Assembly: GCA_002353635.1 (NCBI GenBank)
Contig: DEKA01000052.1
Coordinates: forward strand, 1-50,622
Origin: Lachnospiraceae bacterium UBA2734
GTDB taxonomy: Bacteria > Bacillota > Clostridia > Lachnospirales > Lachnospiraceae
Reading direction: 5' to 3'
DNA length: 50,622 bases
Made by a program: the position numbers and the translations under genes. Position 1 is the stretch's first letter, and the number at the start of each line of letters is the position of its first letter. Of the stretch, positions 32,586 through 40,651 are shown one piece after another. The notes below the pieces were generated by a model. That model did no database searches. It had not been told where the DNA came from and saw nothing but the letters and a program-made list of their open reading frames with translations.

Positions 32586-33179
32586 ATGGCAGTAGATAAG
32601 ACCCCCGTGTTAAAGAGATGCAGATCTCTCGACCTTGATCCCACCTTCCTTGGCTACGACAAGAAGTCCAAGAGAACACTCAACAGAAGAAGCAGAAAGC
32701 TGTCCGAGTACGGCACACAGCTGCGCGAGAAGCAGAAGGCCAAGTTCATCTATGGCGTTCTTGAGAAGCCTTTCCGCAACTACTACAAGAAGGCAGATCA
32801 GATGAAGGGCATGACCGGTGAGAACCTCATGACCATGCTGGAGTCCAGACTGGACAACGTTGTTTTCCGTATGGGCTTTGCAAGGACAAGAAGAGAGGCT
32901 CGTCAGGTTGTTGACCACAAGCACATCCTTGTCAATGGCAAGTGCATCAACCTTCCTTCTTATGCAGTGAAGGCCGGTGATGTCGTTGAGGTCAAGGAGA
33001 ACAGCAAGTCCATGCAGAGATTCAAGGACATCGCTGAGGTGACTAATGGCAGACTCACACCTGAGTGGGTTACTGTAGACAAAGAGAACTTCAAGGGAAC
33101 TGTTAATGCTCTTCCCAAGAAGGATCAGATCGATGTTCCTGTAGATGTAATGGCCATCGTCGAGCTGTATTCCAAGTAA
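32586..33179 (+). CDS. rpsD: 30S ribosomal protein S4
   Basis: The 197-residue S4 (MAVDKTPVLKRCRSLDLDPTFLG) with the S4 RNA-binding domain (MLESRLDNVVFRMGFARTRREARQVVDHKHILVNGK). It nucleates 30S assembly. The N-terminal zinc knuckle is absent, the C- form. The ATG at 32586 follows GAAAGGAG; the frame is open upstream through noncoding DNA. Confidence 0.98.
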   Translation: MAVDKTPVLKRCRSLDLDPTFLGYDKKSKRTLNRRSRKLSEYGTQLREKQKAKFIYGVLEKPFRNYYKKADQMKGMTGENLMTMLESRLDNVVFRMGFARTRREARQVVDHKHILVNGKCINLPSYAVKAGDVVEVKENSKSMQRFKDIAEVTNGRLTPEWVTVDKENFKGTVNALPKKDQIDVPVDVMAIVELYSK

Positions 33180-33218
33180 TCGGTAAACGGGTTCTTTCCA
33201 CTTATCCGATCTGGTAAT

Positions 33219-33241
33219 GGAGCTCTCGGTGCGGGAGCTCC
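33219..33241 (+). other. Hairpin upstream of rpoA
   Basis: ggagctc/gagctcc with a 9-nt loop, followed by GTTTCTATC. A weak terminator or attenuator that could lower rpoA read-through. Confidence 0.45.
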
Positions 33242-33280
33242 GTTTCTATCAGAAGACACATACCACAAGGAGGTATACGC

Positions 33281-34252
33281 GTGTTTGATTTTGAAAGACC
33301 CAGTATTGAAATTGCTGAAATCTCCGATGATAAGAAATACGGCCGTTTTGTTGTAGAACCTCTCGAGAGAGGCTACGGAATCACCCTCGGCAATTCTCTT
33401 CGCAGAATCATGCTGTCCTCCCTTCCCGGAGCAGCAGTCAGCCAGATCAAGATCGACGGCGTACAGCATGAGTTCAGCACAATTCCGGGCGTCAAGGAGG
33501 ATGTCACAGATATCATTCTGAACATCAAGAGCCTTGCCATTCAGAATACGAGCGAGACGAACGAGCCGAAGACCGCATATATCGAATATGAGGGCGAGGG
33601 CGTAGTTCATGCCAGCGATATTCAGGCTGATTCCGACATTCACATCCTCAATCCCGATCTTGTGATCGCAACCCTCAGCGGAAAGGATACCAGACTTTTC
33701 ATCGAGCTGACCATCACTAAGGGCAGAGGATATGTATCTGCAGACAAGAACAAGGATCAGGATACAAAGATCGGCGTTATTCCTGTAGATTCGATCTATA
33801 CACCTGTTCAGCGCGTCAACGTGACCGTTGAGAATACGCGTGTAGGGCAGCAGACAGATTATGACAAGTTAACACTTGATGTCACGACGAACGGAACACT
33901 TGGACCGGACGAGGCAGTCAGCCTTGCAGCCAAGGTTCTCTCCGAGCATCTCTCTGTTTTCATCGATCTGTCTGAGAGTGCAAAGGAAGTTCCTGTGATG
34001 ACCCAGCCTGAGGAGAACAAGTCCTCTCAGGTGATGGACATGAGCATCGATGAGCTCGAGCTCTCCGTGCGTTCCTTCAACTGCCTGAAGAGAGCTGGCA
34101 TCAATACCGTCAAGGAGCTGTGCGACAAGACTCCGGATGAGATGATGAAGGTCAGAAACCTTGGCAAGAAGTCCCTCGACGAAGTCCTCGAGAAGCTCAA
34201 GGAGCTGGGCCTCAAGCTCAACACTGGTGACGGCAGCACGCCGGAGCAGTAA
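33281..34252 (+). CDS. rpoA: RNA polymerase alpha subunit
   Basis: The 323-residue protein has an N-terminal assembly domain (about 1-230, with YGITLGNSLRRIMLSSLPGAAV) and the C-terminal helix-hairpin-helix domain (about 245-310, ELSVRSFNCLKRAGINTVKEL) that contacts UP elements and activators. Start GTG at 33281, with AAGGAGG 9 nt upstream. The next gene, rplQ, is 296 nt away. Confidence 0.99.
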   Translation: MFDFERPSIEIAEISDDKKYGRFVVEPLERGYGITLGNSLRRIMLSSLPGAAVSQIKIDGVQHEFSTIPGVKEDVTDIILNIKSLAIQNTSETNEPKTAYIEYEGEGVVHASDIQADSDIHILNPDLVIATLSGKDTRLFIELTITKGRGYVSADKNKDQDTKIGVIPVDSIYTPVQRVNVTVENTRVGQQTDYDKLTLDVTTNGTLGPDEAVSLAAKVLSEHLSVFIDLSESAKEVPVMTQPEENKSSQVMDMSIDELELSVRSFNCLKRAGINTVKELCDKTPDEMMKVRNLGKKSLDEVLEKLKELGLKLNTGDGSTPEQ

Positions 34253-34548
34253 GGTAATTTCATGTATTTGTTCAGTACTCGACGAATACCGAAGATTTTC
34301 GTGAAGGAGCTGAACATTTACAGGTTTATTTACAATGACGTCAGAGCAAAAAATGTCTTTGACATCATCGCATCATCCCGCTGCGGTAAATCCTGAAAGG
34401 TACGCGGCAGGCCGATGGCACAATCAGTCAGTGCGCGCGGGTAAATCCGAAGGTGCCGCATGCACTGCCATCATGATCCCAACAGCAGAACAGCCTGCGG
34501 GCAGTTCGATTGGGAATGCCGCCACAGGCGCGGCAAAGAAAGGAAGAT
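34253..34548 (+). promoter_or_regulatory. Long rpoA-rplQ spacer with tandem motif and pre-SD hairpin
   Basis: 296 nt without a gene. A motif GGTAAATCC(T)GAA(A)GGT occurs twice (near 34385 and 34439) 54 nt apart, each in a GC-rich setting. It ends with tgccgc/gcggca (34517-34522 / 34530-34535) and AAAGAAAGGAA before rplQ. An RNA control element is plausible; no known class was recognised. Confidence 0.4.
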
Positions 34549-35085
34549 ATGGCTGAGTACAGAAAGTTAGGCAAGAAGACAAAACTGAGAAGAGCACTCC
34601 TTCGCAATCAGGCGACACAGCTGATCTACAAGGGCAGAATCGTCACAACCGAGGCAAGAGCCAAGGAAGTGCAGAGAGTCGTAGAGCCTCTTATCGCCCT
34701 TGCTGCAAAGGAGAAGGATAACTTCGAGGAAGTTACTGTTCAGGCAAAGACCCCCAAGAAGGATGCCAACGGCAAGAGAGTGAAGGAAGTTGTAGACGGC
34801 AAGAAGAAGACCGTTTATGAGACTGTTGAGAAGAAGATCACAAAGGATTCTCCTTCCAGACTTCACGCAAGACGCCAGATGCTGAAGGTTCTCTATCCTG
34901 TTGTTGAGGTTCCTGCCGGTGCCAAGGCAACAAAGAAGAACACAAAGAAGGTTGATCTTGTTGCCAAGATGTTCAACGAGTACGGCAAGAAGTACGCTGA
35001 CCGCAAGGGCGGCTATACGCGTATCGTCAAGATCGCACAGAGAAAGGGCGATGCTGCGCTGATGGTTGTTCTTGAGCTGGTATAA
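34549..35085 (+). CDS. rplQ: 50S ribosomal protein L17 with large insertions
   Basis: The 178-residue L17 has the canonical start (MAEYRKLGKKTKLRRALLRNQATQLI) and end (LVAKMFNEYGKKYADRKGGYTRIVKIAQRKGD). Against the roughly 120-residue family it carries a Lys/Val/Asp-rich insertion at about 57-102 and a second near 118-136 (PAGAKATKKNTKK). These face the solvent near the tunnel exit in known ribosomes. Start at 34549 follows AGGAA; an in-frame TTG at 34510 is inside the leader. Confidence 0.96.
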   Translation: MAEYRKLGKKTKLRRALLRNQATQLIYKGRIVTTEARAKEVQRVVEPLIALAAKEKDNFEEVTVQAKTPKKDANGKRVKEVVDGKKKTVYETVEKKITKDSPSRLHARRQMLKVLYPVVEVPAGAKATKKNTKKVDLVAKMFNEYGKKYADRKGGYTRIVKIAQRKGDAALMVVLELV

Positions 35086-35107
35086 AACCTGCCGAATGAC
35101 GGACGAC

Positions 35108-35145
35108 ACAAAGGGTCTCCGGGTGAAAGCCCGGGGACCCTTTGT
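35108..35145 (+). terminator. Terminator after rplQ
   Basis: acaaagggtc/gaccctttgt, a 10-bp stem, encloses a second stem ccggg/cccgg. The right arm ends TTTGT. It probably closes the ribosomal operon before the Ecf genes. Confidence 0.7.
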
Positions 35146-35220
35146 AGCATATGCGCGAGCAGAGGCGAAGCCGCATTCTGCATGGATACAAGGGCGTCTT
35201 TTTGTACCCGAGGTATTGCG

Positions 35221-36072
35221 ATGGCAATGGTAAAGACTGAAAATTTAATACACGACTACGTCATTCGAGACGAAGAGGGCAATGTCTCCGGCAAGGTGCG
35301 CGCTGTAGACGGCGTAAATCTTGAGGTGAAGCCCGGACAGTTCATTGCAGTCCTGGGGCACAACGGCTCAGGCAAATCTACACTGGCAAAGCATCTGAAT
35401 GCCCTTCTTTTCCCTACGGGAGGTGCAGTCTGGATTGACGGCATGAAGACGGATGACCCGGATCAGCTCTGGAATATCCGCCAGGAGGCCGGCATGATAT
35501 TCCAGAATCCAGACAACCAGATCATCGGCCAGGTGGTAGAGGAGGATGTAGGCTTTGGTCCTGAGAACATGGGCGTCCCTACGAAGGAGATCTGGGAGCG
35601 CGTAGAGGAGGCACTGAAGACTGTCGGGATGTGGGAGTACAGGAAGAAGTCGCCCAACCGTCTCTCCGGCGGGCAGAAGCAGCGCGTCTCCATCGCCGGC
35701 GTCATCGCCATGCATCCGAAGTACATCATCATGGATGAGCCCACTGCGATGCTCGATCCCGGCGGAAGGCGTGAAGTCATCCGCGCTGCGAGAGCCCTCA
35801 ATGATGTGGAGAAGATCACGATCATTCTCATCACCCACAACATGGAGGAGGCAATCTACGCCGACCATATCTTTGTCATGGCCAAGGGAAAGATCGCTCT
35901 GCAGGGAACACCGCATCAGGTGTTCAGCCGCGTGGATGAAATGAAGGCGCTTCACCTCGATGTGCCTGTGGCCACCATGGTCGCCCACAAGCTCAGAGAG
36001 CACGGGCTCAACATTCCGGAGGGCATTCTCACCCGCGAAGAGTTGGGCGAGGCACTTGGGCTTGAGTCGTAA
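35221..36072 (+). CDS. ecfA1: ECF transporter ATPase EcfA1 (CbiO family)
   Basis: The 283-residue ABC ATPase has Walker A GHNGSGKST, Q-loop FQNPDNQ, signature LSGGQKQRV, and Walker B YIIMDEP followed by TAMLDP. It pairs with EcfA2 on EcfT to power uptake of vitamins or metals by interchangeable S subunits, none of which lies in this window. The C-terminal extension (HLDVPVATMVAHKLREHGLNIPEG) is the EcfA dimer module. ATG at 35221 has GAGG 8 nt upstream; 35227 is an alternative. Confidence 0.97.
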   Translation: MAMVKTENLIHDYVIRDEEGNVSGKVRAVDGVNLEVKPGQFIAVLGHNGSGKSTLAKHLNALLFPTGGAVWIDGMKTDDPDQLWNIRQEAGMIFQNPDNQIIGQVVEEDVGFGPENMGVPTKEIWERVEEALKTVGMWEYRKKSPNRLSGGQKQRVSIAGVIAMHPKYIIMDEPTAMLDPGGRREVIRAARALNDVEKITIILITHNMEEAIYADHIFVMAKGKIALQGTPHQVFSRVDEMKALHLDVPVATMVAHKLREHGLNIPEGILTREELGEALGLES

Positions 36073-36152
36073 TCATGCAGGCCGACCCGACCTCCTGAAT
36101 CAATGGCGCAGGAACGGTACATGTAATGCAGTTATAAGGAGCATTATTGCCA

Positions 36153-37010
36153 ATGTCACTGAAAATCGACGACATCACATATGTATACGAAAAGGGGACG
36201 GCGATGTCCGTCAACGCCCTCGACCACATTTCGCTGGAAATACCGGACGGGCAGTTCATTGGCCTTGTAGGCCACACCGGCTCCGGCAAGTCCACATTTG
36301 TGCAGATGCTGAACGGCCTTCTTGCGCCGACGACAGGCCATGTCTACTGGAACGGACAGGATGTGCATGAAAAGGGATTTGACCGCAGGAAGCTGCGGGC
36401 CTCGGTCGGCCTTGTTTTCCAATATCCTGAGCACCAGCTGTTCGAGGCAGATGTCCTCTCTGATGTTGAGTTCGGGCCGAAGAACCTGGGCCTCTCTGAA
36501 GCAGAGTGTAAAGAAAGGGCGGTGGAAGCGCTGCGGCACGTAAACCTCCCTGAGGAATTCTGGGACAAGTCCCCGTTTGACCTCTCAGGGGGCCAGCAGA
36601 GGCGCGCTGCGATTGCGGGCGTGCTCGCTATGCATCCCAGCATTCTGATCCTGGATGAGCCCACCGCGGGCCTTGATCCGCTGGGCAGAGATGAGATTCT
36701 GAACATGGTGCGCGGCATGAAGGAAAAGCTCCGCATCACAATTGTTCTCGTCTCCCACAGTATGGATGACGTGGCACAGTACGCAGACAGGATCCTTGTC
36801 ATGAATGCGGGAAAAATCATGATGGATGACACACCGGAGAAGGTCTTTTCAAGGTACAAGGAGCTGGAGGCAATCGGCCTCTCCGCTCCGCAGGTCGTCT
36901 ACATCATGCAGTACCTGAAGGAGAGAGGCCTTCCAGTGAAGACGAACATCCTCACCGTGGACGAGGCGGTGGACGAAATTCTGGCGCACAGAGGAGAGCT
37001 CAATGTTTGA
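36153..37010 (+). CDS. ecfA2: ECF transporter ATPase EcfA2
   Basis: The 285-residue partner ATPase has Walker A GHTGSGKST, FQYPEHQLFE, LSGGQQRRA and ILILDEPTAGLDP. The Q-loop Tyr-Pro-Glu pattern is typical of EcfA2. ATG at 36153 is 11 nt after AAGGAG; TTG at 36147 at 5 nt is also possible. It overlaps ecfT by 8 nt. Confidence 0.97.
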   Translation: MSLKIDDITYVYEKGTAMSVNALDHISLEIPDGQFIGLVGHTGSGKSTFVQMLNGLLAPTTGHVYWNGQDVHEKGFDRRKLRASVGLVFQYPEHQLFEADVLSDVEFGPKNLGLSEAECKERAVEALRHVNLPEEFWDKSPFDLSGGQQRRAAIAGVLAMHPSILILDEPTAGLDPLGRDEILNMVRGMKEKLRITIVLVSHSMDDVAQYADRILVMNAGKIMMDDTPEKVFSRYKELEAIGLSAPQVVYIMQYLKERGLPVKTNILTVDEAVDEILAHRGELNV

Positions 37011-37806
37011 CGGGATCACATTAGGACAATATTACCAGACAGATTCGCCTCTGCACCGGCTGGATCCAAGGGTCAAGCTTGTGGGCACCATGGCCTATAT
37101 CATCGCTCTTTTTATCGTAAAGGGGTGGGTGGGGTATTTTCTCGCCTTCCTCTTTCTGGCGACGATGATCGCACTCTCCCACGTGCCGCTTCGCTTTGTG
37201 GTGCGCGGCATGAAGGCGATTCTGATCATTCTGCTCATCACGGTGGCCTTCAATGTCTTTCTGACCCCCGGAAAAGTCCTCTGGTCGTTCGGCGTCCTCA
37301 AGGTGACAAAGGAGGGCCTCGTCTTTGCGGCGCGCATGGCGGTCCGCCTTATTTTCCTTATTATCGGTTCGTCGGTGATGACATTGACCACGACGCCCAA
37401 CCAGCTGACGGATGGGCTGGAGAGCCTCATGGGACCGCTGAAAAAGATTCATGTGCCTGTGCATGAGATCTCCATGATGATGTCCATCGCCCTTCGCTTC
37501 ATCCCGATTCTCATGGAGGAGACGGACAAGATTATGAAGGCGCAGATGGCGAGAGGCGCGGACTTCGAGTCCAAACACCTCATGCAGAAAATCAGGAGCA
37601 TGGTGCCGCTCCTTGTGCCGCTTTTCATCTCTGCTTTCCGCAGGGCTAATGACCTTGCGATGGCGATGGAGGCGAGGTGTTACCACGGCGGCGAGGGCAG
37701 AACCCGCATGAAGCCGCTCATTTATAAGGGCAGGGATATCTTCGGCTATGGCGTCGTCGCTGCGTTCTTTGCGGCCTGCATCGTGCTGCGGGTTGTCGGC
37801 TTATGA
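37003..37806 (+). CDS. ecfT: ECF transporter transmembrane subunit EcfT
   Basis: The 267-residue membrane protein has about five to six helices. Its coupling helices carry the two Ala-Arg-Gly-type motifs, seen here as ARGAD and EARCYHGG, which dock in the ATPase grooves. It completes the shared energising module. It overlaps truA by 4 nt (ATGA), an arrangement conserved in many Firmicutes. Confidence 0.97.
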   Translation: MFDGITLGQYYQTDSPLHRLDPRVKLVGTMAYIIALFIVKGWVGYFLAFLFLATMIALSHVPLRFVVRGMKAILIILLITVAFNVFLTPGKVLWSFGVLKVTKEGLVFAARMAVRLIFLIIGSSVMTLTTTPNQLTDGLESLMGPLKKIHVPVHEISMMMSIALRFIPILMEETDKIMKAQMARGADFESKHLMQKIRSMVPLLVPLFISAFRRANDLAMAMEARCYHGGEGRTRMKPLIYKGRDIFGYGVVAAFFAACIVLRVVGL

Positions 37807-38678
37807 AGAGAGTGATGCTGATTCTCGCTTACGACGGGACGGCCTACAGCGGCTACGCCTACCAGAGCACACCGGATATCCCGACGATTGAGGGCACTGT
37901 CAACGCGGCGCTCTCCGCGCTCACAGGAGAGGAGATCCGCGTGATCGGCGCCTCCAGGACGGATGCCGGCGTGCACGCCCTGTGCAACTACGCAGTCTTC
38001 GACACGCAGAGCCGGATTCCTCCGGAGAAATTCGCGGCGGCGCTCAATGTCCGCCTTCCTGCGGATATCCGTGTGCGCAAGTCCTTTGAGGCTGATCCGT
38101 CCTTCCACCCGAGAAACGCAAGGACTCTGAAAACATATGAGTATCACATTTACAACGCCGCCATCCCGGATCCTCTGAGAGAGAGGTACAGTTACTTCAC
38201 TTATTTTCATCTGGATACGGAGCGCATGCGGCAGGCGGCGGAATACCTTGTGGGAGAGCACGACTTCCGGAGTTTTGCCAATGTCCATACGGGCGCGCAG
38301 ACGACGGTGAGAGAGATTACAGAGATCCAGGTGCAGGAGAGCGAGGTGCCCATTCCGAAGATCATGTGGTCGAAGAAGTACAGGCCGGCAGCACAGGACG
38401 AGGCACGGGAGATCGTGATCCGGGTCACCGGAAAGGGGTTTCTCTACAACATGGTCCGCATCATCGCAGGGACGCTCATTGAGGTCGGCAGAGGCAACAG
38501 GGAGCCATCGGACGTGCAGAGGATGCTGGAGGCCAGGGACAGGCAGGCGGCGGGGCCCACGGCGCCGGCGTGCGGGCTGATCCTCACGGATTACAGAATC
38601 CTTGGGATGAAGGCACAGGAGAAGAAGGACGTGTCAGAGGACAGGGGTACCTCCTCTGCAGAGAACTCTGCGGAATAA
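37803..38678 (+). CDS. truA: tRNA pseudouridine(38-40) synthase TruA
   Basis: The 291-residue enzyme forms pseudouridine at positions 38-40 of tRNA anticodon arms. The catalytic Asp54 is in GASRTDAGVHA, and YDGTAYSGYAYQ and the MVRIIAGTLIEVG segment are present. The C-terminal tail of about 20 residues (KAQEKKDVSEDRGTSSAENSAE) is disordered and extra. Translation is coupled to ecfT. Confidence 0.97.
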   Translation: MKRVMLILAYDGTAYSGYAYQSTPDIPTIEGTVNAALSALTGEEIRVIGASRTDAGVHALCNYAVFDTQSRIPPEKFAAALNVRLPADIRVRKSFEADPSFHPRNARTLKTYEYHIYNAAIPDPLRERYSYFTYFHLDTERMRQAAEYLVGEHDFRSFANVHTGAQTTVREITEIQVQESEVPIPKIMWSKKYRPAAQDEAREIVIRVTGKGFLYNMVRIIAGTLIEVGRGNREPSDVQRMLEARDRQAAGPTAPACGLILTDYRILGMKAQEKKDVSEDRGTSSAENSAE

Positions 38679-38813
38679 TCGGGCTTGTGTGCAGGCAACT
38701 TTAGTCGTGACTTGAAAATAAATTCCACTTTTGGAAGAGTAGGCTCCAACCTAAGGGAGAATATACAATTTAGTTTTGCGGCGGATAGAAAAGGGCGCCT
38801 GCTAAATTAACAA

Positions 38814-38842
38814 TTGACAGGCGAATTTGCCTTGATTATAAT
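38814..38842 (+). promoter_or_regulatory. Perfect consensus promoter for rplM-rpsI
   Basis: TTGACA (38814-38819), a 17-nt spacer, TATAAT (38837-38842), all consensus. A 6-bp inverted repeat cgcctg/caggcg (38796-38801 / 38818-38823) overlaps the -35 box and may be chance. Confidence 0.92.
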
Positions 38843-38849
38843 TATTTAG

Positions 38850-38976
38850 CGTGTGGCGTGATGGAAGGTTTGCCTGCCCGGCAGGCTAGCGGTCTCCCCG
38901 GATCCGTGAAAGACCACATCGCGGTGCGACCACATGTGCTTATATTGTCAGTTGAACATGATTCGGAGGCTATATC
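38850..38976 (+). promoter_or_regulatory. rplM leader, candidate L13-type autoregulatory leader
   Basis: About 125 nt of leader with gcctgc/gcaggc (loop CCG, near 38876-38890) and ggtct...agacc enclosing a cccgg-type bulge (near 38891-38915). L13 leaders that bind L13 exist in Firmicutes; position and size fit, but the consensus fold was not confirmed. Confidence 0.45.
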
Positions 38977-39408
38977 ATGCAGAAGACTTATATTCCCAGC
39001 GCCAAAGACATCGAGAAGAAATGGTACGTTGTCGACGCTACAGATAAGACACTTGGCCGTCTTGCCACAGAAGTTGCTGCTGTTCTTCGCGGCAAGAACA
39101 AGGCTATTTACACTCCTTTCCTTGACTGCGGCGATTATGTCATCGTCATCAATGCCGAGAAGGTACAGGTAACAGGAAAGAAGCTCGATCAGAAGATCTA
39201 TTTCACACATTCCGAGTACATCGGCAGTGCAAGATATACAACTCTTCGCGAGATGTTAAGAACAAAGCCCACCAGAGTAATTGAGCACGCTGTCCGCGGC
39301 ATGCTTCCGAAGGGAAAGCTCGGCGATCAGATGTACACGAAGCTTCATGTATATGCCGGCGCAGAGCACGGCCACGCAGCTCAGAAACCTGAGGCACTTG
39401 AGTTCTGA
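38977..39408 (+). CDS. rplM: 50S ribosomal protein L13
   Basis: The 143-residue L13 (MQKTYIPSAKDIEKKWYVVDATDKTLGRLATEVAAVLRGK) with VRGMLPKGKLG. Early assembly protein. CGGAGG lies 8 nt before the ATG. It forms an operon with rpsI 22 nt downstream, as in most bacteria. Confidence 0.99.
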   Translation: MQKTYIPSAKDIEKKWYVVDATDKTLGRLATEVAAVLRGKNKAIYTPFLDCGDYVIVINAEKVQVTGKKLDQKIYFTHSEYIGSARYTTLREMLRTKPTRVIEHAVRGMLPKGKLGDQMYTKLHVYAGAEHGHAAQKPEALEF

Positions 39409-39430
39409 TTCTTAAGAGGAGGATTTAATC

Positions 39431-39826
39431 ATGGCTAAGGCTATTACATACTATGGAACAGGAAGAAGAAAGTCTTCTGTTGCCAGAGTTTTCATCACTC
39501 CCGGAAAGGGCAATATCACTATCAACAAGAGATCTCTTGACGAGTATTTCGGTCTCGACACACTGAAGATGATCGTGAAGCAGCCTCTTGAGACAACCGG
39601 CACAGCTGACCAGTATGACCTCAAGATCACCGTTAAGGGCGGCGGCACAACAGGCCAAGCAGGCGCTATCCGCCAGGGTGTTGCAAGAGCACTGCTCGAG
39701 GCAGATGCCGATTTCAGACCCGCTCTGAAGTCCGCAGGCTTCCTTACACGTGATCCCCGCATGAAGGAGAGAAAGAAGTACGGCTTGAAGAAGGCTCGCC
39801 GTGCTCCGCAGTTTAGTAAGAGATAA
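39431..39826 (+). CDS. rpsI: 30S ribosomal protein S9
   Basis: The 131-residue S9 (AKAITYYGTGRRKSSVARVFITPGKGNITINKRSLDEYFG) with the conserved basic tail KKARRAPQFSKR that touches P-site tRNA. AGAGGAGGA precedes the ATG. Last gene of its operon, followed by a strong terminator. Confidence 0.99.
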   Translation: MAKAITYYGTGRRKSSVARVFITPGKGNITINKRSLDEYFGLDTLKMIVKQPLETTGTADQYDLKITVKGGGTTGQAGAIRQGVARALLEADADFRPALKSAGFLTRDPRMKERKKYGLKKARRAPQFSKR

Positions 39827-39835
39827 TCCGCGTTT

Positions 39836-39973
39836 GCTACGAGCAGCGCGATCACAAAAAGATCCATGTTCCGCAAGCTTGCTTGCAGGAACATGGATCT
39901 TTTTTTGTGATCATGCGGCGACAGCCGCGACCGAGGCGAAGCGTCAGCGAAGCCGAGGTGCGCTGCTCGTAGC
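39836..39973. repeat. 14-bp inverted repeat enclosing the rpsI terminator
   Basis: gctacgagcagcgc (39836-39849) is matched by its exact reverse complement at 39960-39973. Between the terminator and the right arm lie gcggc/gccgc and gcgaagc-type units. The whole 138 nt could fold into one large branched structure. No transposase or target duplication was seen. Confidence 0.7.
39850..39912 (+). terminator. Strong rho-independent terminator after rpsI
   Basis: A stem of more than 20 bp (gatcacaaaaagatccatg... / ...catggatcttttttt-gtgatc) with an inner gcaagc/gcttgc tip; the T-run is part of the right arm. It is enclosed by a 14-bp perfect inverted repeat described next. Confidence 0.9.
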
Positions 39974-39987
39974 CAAGCGGGTGCGAG

Positions 39988-40614
39988 ATGAGCGAAGCCG
40001 CGCAGGGCCCTGCTGCATCGGCCTTCCCGCAGGGCCAGGGCAGTCAGCGTGCCTTTGGCAATCCCTTCAGCCCACTGCGCCTTGTTCGTCTCTGCATCAG
40101 TATCTTTTCACTGCTGTTTACGTTGATGACAGGCACTTCCTGGATTGAGCAGGTGCTGCGGAAGCTTGGGAGAGGAGAAGGAAACGCTCGATACAAAAAG
40201 GAAGAGGGGAAGAACGGCTGCATCACGTATGACTTTTATTTTCCCAAGAAAGAGACACCGGAGGCTGTATGGATCGGACCGGTTTTTAATGCCACATTCA
40301 AAGACGGCACAATGACAGATTTATGGTACGGAGAGGATATCTCTTATTATGGCAATTATTTGTCTCTTCGGTCTCAATTTAATGTGTTCAGATTGACAGG
40401 CTGTAGTATAATGCACAAGGGCAGTGAGGAAGCTCCTCACTGCCTTTTTTGTAATTTGTTCATCACCCCTCGAAAATATAAGATTCCGGATGGGAAGCTC
40501 ACTTACCGGACGAAATTTTTATGTTTTCGAGGGGCGGACAAGGCGCGCAGCGCCTCTGGACGCCTGCATCGAAGAACCTCCACGTATTTCGGAGGGGTTC
40601 GAGGTGAGGGATGA
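39988..40614 (+). CDS. Doubtful ORF, possibly a decayed gene
   Basis: An open frame of 208 codons with no ribosome site. The middle (about residues 68-130: ITYDFYFPKKETPEAVWIGP and MTDLWYGEDISYYGNY) reads like real protein, while the start is Ala/Gln/Gly-rich and unlikely. The frame runs straight through a strong terminator at 40420-40450, which a true gene would not do; a one-base shift before it would meet a stop. I read it as a remnant of a short gene ending near 40410, or as chance. No family recognised. Confidence 0.22.
   Translation: MSEAAQGPAASAFPQGQGSQRAFGNPFSPLRLVRLCISIFSLLFTLMTGTSWIEQVLRKLGRGEGNARYKKEEGKNGCITYDFYFPKKETPEAVWIGPVFNATFKDGTMTDLWYGEDISYYGNYLSLRSQFNVFRLTGCSIMHKGSEEAPHCLFCNLFITPRKYKIPDGKLTYRTKFLCFRGADKARSASGRLHRRTSTYFGGVRGEG
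40420..40450 (+). terminator. Strong intrinsic terminator in the rpsI-PRTase spacer
   Basis: ggcagtgagga/tcctcactgcc, 11 perfect pairs with a 3-nt loop, then TTTTTT. It shows that some transcript ends here, although no confident gene lies upstream after rpsI. Confidence 0.88.
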
Positions 40615-40648
40615 ACAGATTCCTGACACATGAATCTGTTTGGAGGTT
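40575..40648 (+). promoter_or_regulatory. Leader with alternative pairing over the PRTase ribosome site
   Basis: aacctcc (40575-40581) is complementary both to ggagg..tt at 40591-40599 and to the Shine-Dalgarno ggaggtt at 40642-40648. A further hairpin aacagatt/aatctgtt (40614-40621 / 40633-40640) ends directly before the Shine-Dalgarno site. Mutually exclusive pairing of this kind is typical of translational riboswitches, but no ligand class is recognised. Confidence 0.4.
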
Positions 40649-40651
40649 ACG

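Noticed and set aside
40407..40415. TATAAT near 40407-40415 with TTGACA upstream as a promoter
   Set aside because: The two boxes are only 8 nt apart, and a terminator follows at once, so a productive promoter is unlikely.
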